From Rhypophila decipiens (taxonomy: Eukaryota > Ascomycota > Sordariomycetes > Sordariales > Naviculisporaceae): DNA of 64,000 bases. The stretch is taken from NCBI GenBank assembly GCA_033297075.1, contig MU858196.1:1-64000 (forward strand). Direction: 5' to 3'. A program made the translations under genes and the position numbers. Shown piece after piece: positions 43,401 to 54,770 of this stretch; the stretch's first letter is position 1, and each line of letters starts with the position of its first letter. The notes beneath the pieces were generated by a model that worked only from the letters and a program-made list of their open reading frames with translations, did not search any database and was not told the origin of the DNA.

Positions 43401-45167
43401 ATGATCTGGTCGCGGCGCTCGCTTCGCAAAATGTCGCTCGATCGTCGACTCCCGCGCTACGTCATAATCGCCTTCGTCTTCCTGCTCGCCCTCTTCTTCC
43501 TCGGCCCCTTTGGTTCGGCTTCCCCCTCGAGCGCCGGCCGGCCTCCCCCGCCGAGATCGCACCCATCCGTCCGGTTTAAGCCGAGCTCGTCCGACTGGTG
43601 GACTACCGTGAAGCAGCACCATCCCGTGCCCCTAGCCCATAAGCTGCCCCCGGCGACGCGCAACCTACTGCACACGGTCCAGCACGACTTTAGCGGCTAC
43701 CGAGACGATCCCGTTACCGAACAGCGGCGGAAAGCGGTGCGGGCGGCCTTTGTCAAGAGCTGGGGAAGCTACAAGAAACATGCCTGGCTTTGGGATGAAC
43801 TAGCTCCCGTGAGCGGCGGAGGCAAAACAACCTTTGGCGGCTGGGCGGCAACGATGGTCGATGCGCTGGATACGCTCTGGATTATGGGTCTTTATGATGA
43901 CTTTTACGACGCTGCTGCTGCTGCTGCCCAGCTTGACTGGGCGAATACAACAGAGACGAGCGTTAATCTCTTCGAGACTACTATTCGCCATCTGGGGGGC
44001 TTGCTAGGTGCCTACGATTTGAGCGGAGAGCCGGCCTTGTTAGAAAAGGCGAAAGAGCTAGGAAACATGTTATATCTGGCGTTTGACACGCCAAACCGGA
44101 TGCCGGGTTTCTGGTTAAACTTTGAAAACGCTAAGCAAGGGCTGCAAGTTGCTGGTACCAACGACCCCTCGGCTGCACCCTGCTCCTTGTCCCTCGAGTT
44201 CACTCGGCTCAGCCAGCTCACCGGCGACGCCAAGTTCTACGATGCCATCAGCCGAGTGACTGACTTTCTTGAACGGTCCCAAAACTCGTCCAGACTTCCC
44301 GGCATGTGGCCGAAGCTGATCAATTTCCAGGCCGAGGACGTTAGACACGAGTCGGGCTTCGCCCTCGGAGCTCTGGCGGACTCGTTATACGAGTACCTAC
44401 CTAAGATGGCGGCCCTTTTGGGCGGACAGTATCCCAGGTATGAGCGCATGTACCGCACGGCAATGGACGTAGTCAAGGCTCATATGCTCCTACGCCCCAT
44501 GCTCCCCGAGGACGAGGCTAGTCACACCGACATCCTCTTTGCCGGCGATGTCTATGTGGACCAGAAGAACGCGATAGAGCGCAAGCCCGAAGGGCAGCAT
44601 CTCTCTTGCTTCACCGGCGGCATGTTCGGCCTCGGTGGCAAGCTGTTTGATATAGTGCCGCACGTCGGCATAGGAGAGCGATTAGCGCGCGGCTGCAGCT
44701 GGGCCTATGACGCTTTCCCGACAGGCCTTATGCCCGAGATCTTTGGCATCGTTGCGTGTCCCTCCATCGACAAGGCATGTGCCTGGAACGAGGAGCAATG
44801 GCAAACCCAAGGCGATAAGCACCTGAAGAAAGGGTTTTCCAACGCCAGAGATCCACGCTATATTCTGCGTCCTGAGGCCATCGAGAGCATCTTTTTGCTT
44901 TATAGGATGACAGGAAAGGAAGACCTTCGCGACATCGCCTGGAGGATGTTTGAGTCGGTTATGAGGTCGACCGAGACCGAGCTGGCCAACTCGGCAATTG
45001 AAGATGTCACGGTAGAGGGGATCCCAACGCGCACGGATTCGATGGAGAGCTTTTGGCTGGCCGAGACACTCAAGTATTATTACTTGATATTTTCGCCCCC
45101 CGGTCTGATTAGTCTGGATGAATTTGTCTTGAATACCGAGGCGCATCCTTTGCGGCGGCCTAAATGA
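43401..45167 (+). CDS. GH47 alpha-1,2-mannosidase (class I), type II membrane
   Basis: A single exon of 588 aa. After a short basic N-terminus, one signal-anchor helix (YVIIAFVFLLALFFLGPFG, about 20-38) and a Pro/Ser stem lead into the GH47 catalytic domain. Family hallmarks seen in order are FVKSWGSYKKHAWLWDEL, GGWAATMVDALDTLWIMGL, ETTIRHLGGLLGAYDLSG, HLSCFTGGMFGLGG, YILRPEAIESIFLLYRMTG and a C-terminal DSMESFWLAETLKYYYLIF. The acidic catalytic positions and the Thr that binds Ca2+ near the end of the barrel appear to be present. GH47 enzymes trim alpha-1,2-mannose from N-glycans in the ER or Golgi. The type II topology fits a Golgi or ER form rather than the secreted one. Confidence 0.93.
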   Translation: MIWSRRSLRKMSLDRRLPRYVIIAFVFLLALFFLGPFGSASPSSAGRPPPPRSHPSVRFKPSSSDWWTTVKQHHPVPLAHKLPPATRNLLHTVQHDFSGYRDDPVTEQRRKAVRAAFVKSWGSYKKHAWLWDELAPVSGGGKTTFGGWAATMVDALDTLWIMGLYDDFYDAAAAAAQLDWANTTETSVNLFETTIRHLGGLLGAYDLSGEPALLEKAKELGNMLYLAFDTPNRMPGFWLNFENAKQGLQVAGTNDPSAAPCSLSLEFTRLSQLTGDAKFYDAISRVTDFLERSQNSSRLPGMWPKLINFQAEDVRHESGFALGALADSLYEYLPKMAALLGGQYPRYERMYRTAMDVVKAHMLLRPMLPEDEASHTDILFAGDVYVDQKNAIERKPEGQHLSCFTGGMFGLGGKLFDIVPHVGIGERLARGCSWAYDAFPTGLMPEIFGIVACPSIDKACAWNEEQWQTQGDKHLKKGFSNARDPRYILRPEAIESIFLLYRMTGKEDLRDIAWRMFESVMRSTETELANSAIEDVTVEGIPTRTDSMESFWLAETLKYYYLIFSPPGLISLDEFVLNTEAHPLRRPK

Positions 45168-46477
45168 GAGCCGGAAGTCTGAATTTTACTTCGGATAATT
45201 GAACGATTCCTTATTGGACAAAGAGGCACCGCGGATGAGAAAGAAGCGCTGGGTGCGAGACTGTCCTTGGTTGGGACGGGAGATTAACTGGGTTTAGTTT
45301 GGTCATGAGGCGAGAGGAGAAAGAAAGAGAAAGAGAACAAGGAAGTAAAAAAAGCTTCCCGGCACTTTTGCAAAGCCCACCGACAAATGTCTGGACCCTG
45401 TGTGCACGCCCTGAAGGCTGTTGCAGACCCTTTGAGGGTCAAGGCTGTGGCGACCATGGTTGGACGAAGGATTTGGCTATCTTTGCTGTCATGTTTGCTG
45501 CTTCTCTTGTGTCTGGACTAGAGACGTTTGCGTGGGCTCGGCCTGAGATTAGGAGCGCTTGATGAATATTAAAACAGGCGACGGGTGACAGCAAGTGCTT
45601 AGTGGCGCGATATGGCTTGTTGATTGCCACCCGCCGCGCTGGTATGTAAACAATAGAGAGCCGTCTGTGATAAATCACTAAGGAGACTCGAAAGAAAATG
45701 GATTCTAGGTGACTACCTGAGGCCGGGGAATGAATGGGGTTGGTGACGAAATGAGGCTGGCCAGTGGTTGTATGAAGCTGTTACAGTCCTAGAGAGCCAA
45801 ATCTTGTCATATGAGGGAGGGTCGGAAGGTGGGCGAGCCAGGAAAGGAGGATCTGTCTTTGTATGACCTGGTTTTTATCACCGGTACCTGTCCGAGTTGA
45901 CATCCTAGAGACAGTTAAGCCCCAAACCACACGCCGAGTTCAGTTGCTTTGGGTAATGTCTTATTTGTTGCACAGACAAGGAGAGCATAACAACCACTAT
46001 ATCACTGATCTCTGGCACGTGCCGGTTCAATACCTTCTTTCTGTGATGTTGATCAATGTCTACAAAGCTGGTCATCATGAAAGTGATTCCCCAGCCCCAT
46101 GGTAGCGTCTCCCCCTTTTTCTCACTCTTTGTACATTACTAGGCTGACGGTAATGTCGGTGGGGATTCTGAGTGCTTGGAAATCCATTCGAAGAGGCAGG
46201 TGGTACCTTCTCATGGTGGATGGTCCCGCGCGGTTCGGCCGCCGTCTCCCCGGTTCTAATCGTTCGACTCGCTTGAGTTGTTCCCGGCCCGAGGCCCGGT
46301 ATCCACCAATGTTCTCGCGCCACTACACCCGGGAGACCGGCCTTTCCGACCGGTGTAACGGGGTACTACTCCGCAGAAGGCGACTTTGCCAAAAGATCCT
46401 CTGCTGTGTGGCAGCACTCGTCTAACCGTTTCACTGTTGGAGATTACTGTGCGCGTCAAGCTCATTCTTCGACCACC
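45168..46477. other. Intergenic, contains one copy of a dispersed repeat
   Basis: No gene is supported in 1.3 kb. The 41-bp repeat copy lies at 46167-46207. The CorA-like start is set at ATG 46478, because the open frame upstream (from 46406) has no ATG and 46478 sits in a good context, CACCATGTC. Confidence 0.5.
46167..46207. repeat. 41-bp dispersed repeat, copy 2
   Basis: See 40883-40923: same orientation, two mismatches, 5.28 kb apart. Each copy lies upstream of a gene, but on opposite sides relative to transcription. Confidence 0.75.
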
Positions 46478-49175
46478 ATGTCCCCTCTTTCTTTCTTTCA
46501 TGTGGGTGGCTTTGGGCTTTCACCGCCTTCTGAAAAACTCTTGAGAGTACGCTCAGGCGGAACCAAAATGCATGACGCCAATGAGCTCGAAGCGGGGATG
46601 AGAGAGGAATTGGAGTCAGCAGATGGGGGAACTTCGGACCAACCCGCCTCATCAAACCTTTACTCCCAAGCCGTGACGTCTCCAGGAAGGAACGATCTGA
46701 CGAACCCTCACAGAGAAGAGCCCGGATCGACTCAGCCGGATTCCGTGCCTTGCCAGCATTGCGCAGCCGCCACCATCGCCAAAATCGGACAAGTCTCTCA
46801 ATCGCTCCGACGGATAGAGACCATTCTGACCAGGACAGTCCAAGATTTATCATTGGATATCGACCTCGATGATCTTGATCAGATATATCATCACAAGAAA
46901 AGCACCAGACCTCGGCGACAGGATAATCCACTCCTCCCTCAATCGAGAGGAGACGATGCATATTCTCTCTCTCCAGCAGACGAGTTCTGGTGCTTTATGG
47001 GTCCTGGGAACGAGTATAACCGAATGGATAGACTCCGAAACGAGTTCATTCATTTCTTCAGCGACTCGTATGGCCGGCTCCGCAGAAAGGAGTGTGAGCG
47101 GGCCAAAAGAATTCCCCCGAGATATTTCAGTGGGACTATGGTAATCGACGAGGAGCCTGGAACCATGAGTGACGAAAAAATAATCGACCTAGTAAGCAAT
47201 GAGTGGTGGCCGGAGGGATTTGACCGACCGTTCCATCCGCCTGCAAAACTTCAGGAATTCACAACCAACAGCACGTCAGTTAGCGTCTATCAAGCCAGCT
47301 GCGACGACTGTGGATTTGTTGAGTACTCCGTCGCCGGTGACAATGTTTCTTCGTTGTTTTGGTACGTTCCTCTTCATTTCCGTTGCTCAAAGCCTTCAAG
47401 TTTACATACTCATACCTCTCTCTCAATTATCAGCACATTGACTTACAATGAACTGAAGACCCCTGCAGACGTCTTCAACGCGATGGCGGCAATTATGTCA
47501 TGCATGTCGCCCAAAAGGATTGATCACCTGATAGGAGAAACGCCTCGCCCAGTACTAGACGCCGTCCAGCAGTTCCTCGAGTGCTGGCCGTCGAGATTGT
47601 TGACGACTAGCAGGTTCGAGCTTGGGCGATTTTACTGCCCCACAACAATTGTTCTGGCTTTCTCGCTTCGTTCCTTTTCGAAAAGACAACCCGGCTGGGA
47701 AGGAAACCCAGTCCTCAAGCCTTGTCGGGCAAAAGCCACGCTGACCGGCAGTATCGTGCTCGATGAGCATAGATGGTGTATCGTACTGTTCACAACCGTT
47801 TTTCGCCCATCCAGTGTGAAGCCGCTCTTCTCACTTTTGGCGCTCTCGGACAGTGACTACAGCAGAGCCCTTAGACTCTTAGATGCAGAAAAGAGATGGC
47901 CTCAATTACACCTTACGCCAACTGTTTGTCATACGGGGATGACTGCTTTCCAGTGGCTGATAATAGAATCACTGATTGAGTGGTCGTCGAAATGGGAGGC
48001 ATTTCTTGATATCCTGGACGAACATAATGAGAGCCAGGTGAGTTGAAAGCTGCACTGATATCCCGGCATCCGCTCAAACAAAACGAACTCACAAGGATTA
48101 ACCCGAGTTTCCCTAGACTGGAGACATCCTCAGCGCCCAAGACCGGCGAGTTGCCATGTTCGACAACGAGAACTTTGACAAATCCGAGAGTTATTTCGCC
48201 ACGAGCCAGCTTCTCCGGGTAGCGTCTGGGTGGATCAAATATGCGACGTCGGACCTTGAGGCCCTCATCAAAGCATACCACGGGAGCTACGAGAAGAAAT
48301 GCGTCAGGTTTTTGAACGAATGGCAGATCCAGGACGATGCCGAGCGCAGACAACTCAAGATTGTAGACAAAAACTGGAAGTGCGTACGCGCCAACCTCGC
48401 CGTGCGCTCCAAGTTTCTTCTCGAGCGGATCCAGCGGAAAGAGCTGGAGATTGAAAGCTTGAGAAATGGCGTATGGTTACTTCGTCAACTGTTTCAAGCA
48501 CATTAGTTTCGGGTCACTAATATTGGACAGCTCTTCAACGCGACCTCGGTGGCGGAAGCCCAGAAGAGCTCACAGGTCAGCCACTACATCCTCGTGTTTA
48601 CCGTTATAACTATCGTCTATCTACCTCTAGGCTTCATTAGTGTGAGTAATCCTCCCCATATAGCGTCGTGGTCGGAACTTGAATTTAGACAATAACCGTG
48701 ATGTCCACTACAGTCACTCTTTGCCCTCAACATGTTCGACTTTCAAGACCCCTCCACCAAAACAGCTTTCATCACCACATGTGCTACTGTAGGGGTGGTC
48801 ACGTACCTCTTTTCCTTCAGCCTTGCATGGTTTGTGCGCAAAGAGGAGAGAAGGGAAAAGCTCAAGAGTTTGCTGCCATTCGCACTTCCGGCGTCTGTCT
48901 TTCCTGCGAGACGTCCAGAGATGGCAGGCAGGAATGATGCAGGGAGGGAGAGGCAGAACAAAAGTAATAAAGGAAAAGGGAGGGAAAACAGCCCCTATAT
49001 ACAAGAGGGACATACGGACCAAGTTCAAGGCGGCAGTGTTTTACGGGAAAGAGCTCACCAAGGTATGGATAGGGTCCGGTCAGTCTTTCAGAAAACAGGT
49101 GATAGTGAGAGACCGGGATTGGCGGTTGGTGATGAGGAACGTAATGACCAAGACATTGAGATGGGCATGTGGTAA
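46478..49175 (+). CDS. CorA-like divalent-cation transporter family membrane protein
   Basis: Five exons: 46478-47361, 47434-48037, 48117-48470, 48531-48641 and 48714-49175, giving 804 aa. The long N-terminal cytosolic region is hydrophilic, with coiled-coil-prone helices before the membrane part (FLLERIQRKELEIESLRNG). Two transmembrane segments follow near residues 632-656 and 670-693. The first is HYILVFTVITIVYLPLGFIS and the inter-helix loop is SLFALNMFDFQDP. This matches the CorA-like fold, in which a Gly-Met-Asn motif closes TM1 and forms the pore entrance; here the position reads Ala-Leu-Asn. The 72-nt first intron is also open in frame, so its removal is probable rather than certain. 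CorA proteins move Mg2+; many fungal members are uncharacterised. Confidence 0.75.
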
Positions 49176-49502
49176 GGAAGCACCCGGGCATGAGTCAATG
49201 ATTCTTCTGTCTTGAATAAATCTTGTGTGTTTTAATACCATGGTCTACGAGTCCGTAGAGCAATCCTGAATAAAGTTTGGTCCACGAAAGCCGTGAGTCT
49301 TGTTTTTACAATTATGACAAACGAAACCAGTACAACATGACACGTCATATAACGTTATGAGACAACGATATTTAACGTTATTCACTTTTGAAATTTGGAT
49401 CTCTACATTTTACTTCATTTTCGAGGTTCAGCTCGAAAAATGGCTAGACCGCCACACACCTGTCGTCGAATATTCTTCGACCCTTAACTATCTCCAAAAC
49501 GT
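49176..49502. other. Convergent spacer, no gene
   Basis: About 325 bp between the CorA-like gene (+) and the HET fragment (-). AT-rich with small inverted motifs near 49345-49380 (AACGTTA-type). No gene. Confidence 0.45.
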
Positions 49503-51257
49503 CTAATCTTCGACAAACACTAACCCATATAAACCACCCCGCTTAGAAGACAGATCCCCATCGTGTAGAAGCGGTATCCCCAGAGCTTTACCGATTTCCA
49601 TCCCGGGCCGAAGGCGGGGGCTCCGAATCTGCGACACGTTGATACGACAACCTGATGATATAGGTATACTCCGAGCTGAGGTCCCGCGCCAGCTATGCTC
49701 AGAAGCTTGGTCGATATGGGCAGTGAGGATGTGGTGTTCTCGGGAAGAGCTCGAATCATTCCCGGGGCCACCGCCTAGAACAACGGTGCGGTCCTTTATG
49801 ACCGGGCTCGGCCGTCCTGATTTGTCCGAGCACGTCTCGTACACATGGTCGCGAAATAACTCTGTTTGGTCCTGGTGACTGGCCGACGGCTCGTTGCCTG
49901 AATTATCCAGTGAAAACACCCCGAGTTTGGAAATTGGGTGATCCGGCGGAAACCGGTCCTTGCTGCAGAGCAGATCCCAGGGTACTAGGCTTGGTGAGGT
50001 CGAGTCGTCTTTTATACATAGGCCGCAGACCAGGGCTATACGCTGGACAGATAATCCTGTTGGGTTTATGGTGAGAAAGTGCAAATGTACGCAGCTTTGC
50101 AAGCCATAGGAGCCGAATTTGTCAGCTATGAGGATGGAGTCGAACGGGGTCCGGCGGGATGACTCTGGAGCACGGCTTGTGTGAGGAATTTGGTTCGAAA
50201 TTGCACCGAGGGCTTTGTGATAAAATATGCCAACTGTTGTATTAGTGTGCATGACAGCCGCGTCTCGTCCAGAGAGGGATGGAATGACATAGACGGTCTC
50301 CCGGTGGGTGTAATTTTGTCGTGAAATCCGGGAGTTTGTGTACACCGGCTCGGAGGCAAGGACTCTGACGTAGTGCTCCCCACTAATCCTTCGTAGCCGT
50401 ATTGCCACCCACTTGAAGGCATTCGAGGTACGTACGCTCTTTTCGAAGCAGTTTAAGCCCATTAGGAGATCCGGAGAGGTTGAGGATGCTGTATCGTCCA
50501 AATCTACCGCCATGAACATGGCCGAGTCGAACCTCAGCCCCGTATTCGTAAGCGTGAATGAGACATCTTGGTGTGATCTCTCATGAGGGACAAAAATCTC
50601 ATTGCAATGTTGGAACTCGGACGGGGAGCTGGCGAATATACCACGGTACGTGTTGATAGGTAAAAGTGACGTCGATGGAACCTGCTGCCGGGCGAAGATG
50701 CTCAGGTCATTGGTCGATTGTGCGATCGCTTCCTGCAGTCGAACGAACGCTTTGTTCCCTTCTCCATATATTAAAGGCATATGGACGTCGAAGAGACCTA
50801 GAAGGCAGTAGGCGAGGTCTTCTTGCCTAGTAGCTTTCCGTCTAGCAGCCCATGACAGTCTCCTGGTAACAGGAATACTGGGTAGCTTGTTCACATCCTG
50901 GAGGACAGCAATGTCAATGCCAGTGATGTCTCTAAGACGATCGATAAGGGTTTTCTTAGTACCCATGAATTGCCATTCTCGGTCGACGAACGTCGCTTTT
51001 GCCGGTGCTACTAACTCCTGGATCGTCCAGGCACGGTAGAACCACCTGTACTTGGCCAGATCGTCAATGTCCGGGTTTCGGACAGGTTGTTCGTCTGTAA
51101 GGGCCGCCAGATGTATGAAGCAGATTGCCGAATTCCTATACCACGAAAACATCGAGTTAATCGCTTCGCTGAGCTCTGCGCTGCTGGTCTTGTCGATGCA
51201 ACATGTGTCGATCCAGACGTATTTTAGTCCTACTGTCTTTGCGAGCTTGCAAGAGAA
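49503..51257 (-). pseudogene. HET-domain (heterokaryon incompatibility) gene, 5'-truncated
   Basis: An open frame of 584 codons beginning inside the HET domain. Conserved HET landmarks are VWIDTCCIDK, then WFYRAWTIQELVAP, and a later YGEGNKAFVRLQEAI. The first part of the domain, with the usual YAILSHTWG block, is missing. Sequence homology stops at about 51250-51257, where an in-frame TAA precedes it and plus-strand kinase sequence begins. The first ATG in frame is 51152, which would skip the CCID motif. The rest of the protein (to VFVED) is intact. HET proteins trigger cell death after non-self fusion in filamentous fungi. It could still be expressed from 51152, but would lack a normal HET domain. 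Confidence 0.75.
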
Positions 51258-52196
51258 TTATCGACATGGTGATCTTAAGCCGCAAAATATCCTTTGGTTC
51301 AAAGGAGCGGCAGGAGACAGCCTCGGAACGCTCGTCGTGTCCGACCTTGGTTCGGCAAGTTTCCATTCAGAATCGACCCAGGAACGACACCAAACGACCC
51401 ATGCTGGGTATGGCACTATCCGCTATGAACCTCCAGAGGCACGACTTGTGAAGTTCCTACCGAGGTCGCGCCGCTACGATGTCTGGTCCGCTGGTGCATA
51501 TCCTTGGAATTCTTAATCTGGCTTCTTTACCGGTGGCCGGGCCTGGAGCGGTTCTATGAGGGAATCGACAAGTACTGGATAGAAAATGAGGATTTCGCGC
51601 CGAACCCCCAAAGGGACTCCGATGGTCGTTCAATCGCAGGCAAAGTGCATCCAAAGGTCCAGAACTACATGCGTAGAATGCAGAATGACCCGCGGTGTAC
51701 AAAGGGAAGTGCAATAGGTGACTTTCTAGAGGTCATTGAGAATCGTTTGCTAGTACCAGGACACATTGAGGTGGACCCGATGGATATGGAAGACGACACC
51801 GAGTCAGCTTCTGAGCAGCTTCAAGTCGAAACGACCGGCCCTCCTTTAGAGCCCCCTCCTCTGGAGCCACCTCCTCTAGAGGCCCTTTCTCTGGAATCCC
51901 CTCCAATCATTATCCTACATCCAGCGACTGAAGACGCCACAGGGACTACTAGCAGCCCACCTACGATTATCTCAACGATACTAGTACCAAAAGAGAGAGA
52001 ATTGGACAATATTGATGACAATCTCCGAGCGGATTCCGTCGAACTGGATGAGCTCCTGCGTGAAATCCTTGGCAAGGTGGAGGTCCTTCCAGACTATGCC
52101 TTTCAATCGCCGAAGTGGGAAGAGGGAGAGAAAACTGTCAGTGCCAGCGGACTACCCCCGCCACTTGAGGGTTCTGAGAAAGCCAAGTCAAGTTAA
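51253..52196 (+). pseudogene. Protein-kinase-like gene, 5'-truncated and frameshifted
   Basis: The C-terminal half of a fungal serine/threonine-kinase-like domain. The catalytic loop is HGDLKPQNIL; the metal-binding loop is SDLG in place of DFG, as in several fungal relatives; and a Tyr-Glu-Pro-Pro-Glu motif replaces APE. The N-lobe (P-loop, Lys and alpha-C Glu) is absent, since homology starts at 51253. Near 51493 a one-base loss breaks the frame; family-like sequence (LEFLIWLLY) continues in the next frame to a stop at 52194-52196. The tail is Pro/Leu/Glu-rich with a short LEPPP repeat. It cannot encode an active kinase. Confidence 0.75.
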
Positions 52197-52363
52197 TCAG
52201 GCTTTCTCTCTTACTTAAATTGGACTAAACCCAACCACGATGATTTAATGAATAGGTTAGTTAAATTTATTCAACATGGTTACTCAAACAGCTGAATAAT
52301 TCTGAAACATGAAGGGACCGGATACTACCTAAGCTCTCATGAGTTCTGTCTCCCAAGGCATTC

Positions 52364-54084
52364 TCAAGCCATACGGTGTGAAACACATGCCTGCAAGACG
52401 GCCTTGCCCTTGGTGCTAATAATGAACTGGTCGCTCATCACCTCAAAGTGATCCTCGTGAGTCAGGCCCTCAAAGTCAAAGTCGAACTTTTGCAGCAGAG
52501 CAGCCATAACCAGATACACTTCAGCCCATGCGAGGCTAGAGGTCATCACGTTAGCTACGACTTACTCCACACAAACCGCAGGTATAACCAGCCAAGAAGA
52601 AGAGAAAAGAAAAGGAAAAAGAAAGACTTACTGCATCCCAAGACAAATCCGCGTCCCCCTCGAGAAAGGCGCATACGTCTTCTCCGTCTTTTTCCTCGCC
52701 TCAGGATCAACCCATCGCTCCGGCTCAAACCTGTGCGGCTCCGGATACAGCCTCTCATCCATGTGCATCAACAACGTCGTCATGCCCACCGGCGTGCCAG
52801 CAGGAATCCGGTACCGATCGTAAATGAGCTCCCTATCCGGCGCGATGCGCTGTAATCGGGTAGCAAGCGCCGGACTGAGGCGCATTCCCTCCATCAAGAC
52901 GGCAGTCAGGTAGGGCAGCTGCTCGAGGGTCTGAAGCGGGAGGGTGCTGCTACCATCATCACTCCCCGAAGTAGCGTGGGCTAGTTCATCCCGCAATCGA
53001 CCGAGAATAGCAGGGTTACTAAACACATGATAAACAATCAACCGGAGCACACTAGCCGTTGTCTCGAATCCAGCTCCGGTAACAGTAGCAACATCCGCAA
53101 AGACCCGCGCAACACTCTTATCCTCCTCCAGCAAGTCAGAATCAAAAATCTCGTGCACAATCGTACGGCGCTGACCATCATCCCCACCGGGCTTATATGT
53201 CGCCGCAGCCTCGAGAAGTCGCGCAGTCTCGTGCTCGCTATCTTGAGCATACCGCATGAAATTCGCCGTGTTAGGGCCCGCATTCTTGATCAAAAAGTCC
53301 TTGGGAATAGCCAGCATCGCAGGCCCATACCACCGTATATGCTTGGTCAGTCGCCACATGGCGCCCCCGCCGTGGAAGACAAGTGTCATGCCCACGCCGA
53401 AATCATCCTGATCCAGATTCTTGTAATCCTTGCCCAGCACAAATTCAGTAGAAACATCCCGCTGGAATGCACTGATTGCTGCGCCGAGGTCGATTATTCT
53501 TCCTGTGCCAGAAAATTCAGCGATACGGCTGCAGAGCTTGTCGACTTTGGCAACGATTAGGTCCTTGTGGCGGAAAATGTTGGCCTTGGAGAAGTAAGCG
53601 TTTAGAGGTAATCGGCGTGCCTTGTGTCGGTCGTGGTCGGGCGTGAAGATTATCGCGCCTATTGCACATTGGGCATCGACCGCCCAGTCGTATTTATTCC
53701 ATTTTCCTCCTGAATGGCAGTAGAGTTTTTCGAAATAGGATGGGTCGTTGATGTGGAGTTCGTAGGGGCTTATGCGGATGATGGGACCTTTGTAGACAGT
53801 AGACACACAGTTATAATGTTGGTAATGGGCCATTGTCAGGGGAGGGAGGGGTAAAGGGCCTACCTACCGTATTTCTTGTGCATATCGGCGATCTTAAAGG
53901 TATACTGGCCGTTTTTGATTATGTCGTAGTATGCTTCATAGTAGCGAGTGATGGCGGCGAGCTTTGGGCCGGGGAATTTTGCGAGCGGGTGCAAGTACAG
54001 CCGATAGAAAGCGAGAGTGGAAAAGTAGAGGACTGCTGTAAGGGCGATGGACTGCCAGGAGAGGAGGGAACTAGTGAGCTCCAT
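52364..54084 (-). CDS. Cytochrome P450 monooxygenase (CYP58/Tri4-like group)
   Basis: Three exons: 54084-53868, 53787-52632 and 52535-52364, giving 514 aa. ATG 54084 is used, as the frame above it has no ATG. The N-terminal anchor ([16 protein letters not shown]) is followed by the hinge [10 protein letters not shown], the region [16 protein letters not shown], the oxygen-binding helix I ([12 protein letters not shown], with the acid/alcohol pair as ETT), a helix K around MEGMRLSP, and the heme motif [10 protein letters not shown] with Cys454. The pattern after the hinge resembles P450s near trichodiene oxygenase (CYP58), a guess at subfamily level only. All motifs are intact, in contrast to the P450 at 11.8-13.5 kb. 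A terpene cyclase lies 47 kb away, too far to infer a pathway. Confidence 0.87.
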
Positions 54085-54770
54085 GGCGACGATGCTCAAT
54101 CTTTCGAGGGGCGTCCAGAATTTTCCGAATCACTGTGTCTTTGTTGTTGAGTGGCAGTTCACGTGAGAAAAGCTGCCATAGTTAGGCAGGCCACAGATGG
54201 ATAAATCGATCCTTCCGACAAGACAGTGCAGATGGGCTTCACGGCTACAAGTACCCAATTGGCAAGTCCACAGGGTGTCATCACGTCACGTCTCCCATCG
54301 CCAACACTCCTTGTTGGCTTGAGTCGCCAATTTGTTGCTTACACCGCTCAAGCTTTACAGCCCAATCAATTACAACCTGCATATGTTATCTGCGCTTGGC
54401 TCGTACCAAGCTGCCGGATCGAGACGCCTTCGGCTCTTACTCTCTCCATATGGAGTCATAGTCTATACACTGTGCAGTATGCACATTTGCTTACCACCTC
54501 CGGCGTTAAGGAATGAGGACAAACTCTCGTACATATGGCACTGTCTCACTCTCGACTCCATAGGAAATACTTTCTATTAAACCTGATGTAAGCTAGGAAT
54601 AACTTCATGTCAATACAATCTTGCAAGGTGCTCCGACCTAGGTAGAGAAAAAAGGAGAGTAAGCCATAGGGCCTTCGTGATCATCTCAACGGTTTGGCGT
54701 ATTATCCATCATCAGCCGGGAGACCAAGCAAGACAATAATGTTTCCGATCTCGTGGTCAACAAGCCGAAG
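54085..54770. other. Intergenic, no gene seen
   Basis: The P450 promoter and the 3' flank of the metallopeptidase. No open frame with recognisable content. Confidence 0.5.

Noticed and set aside
46406..46477. Upstream extension of the CorA-like protein
   Set aside because: No ATG in the extra part; ATG 46478 has a better context.
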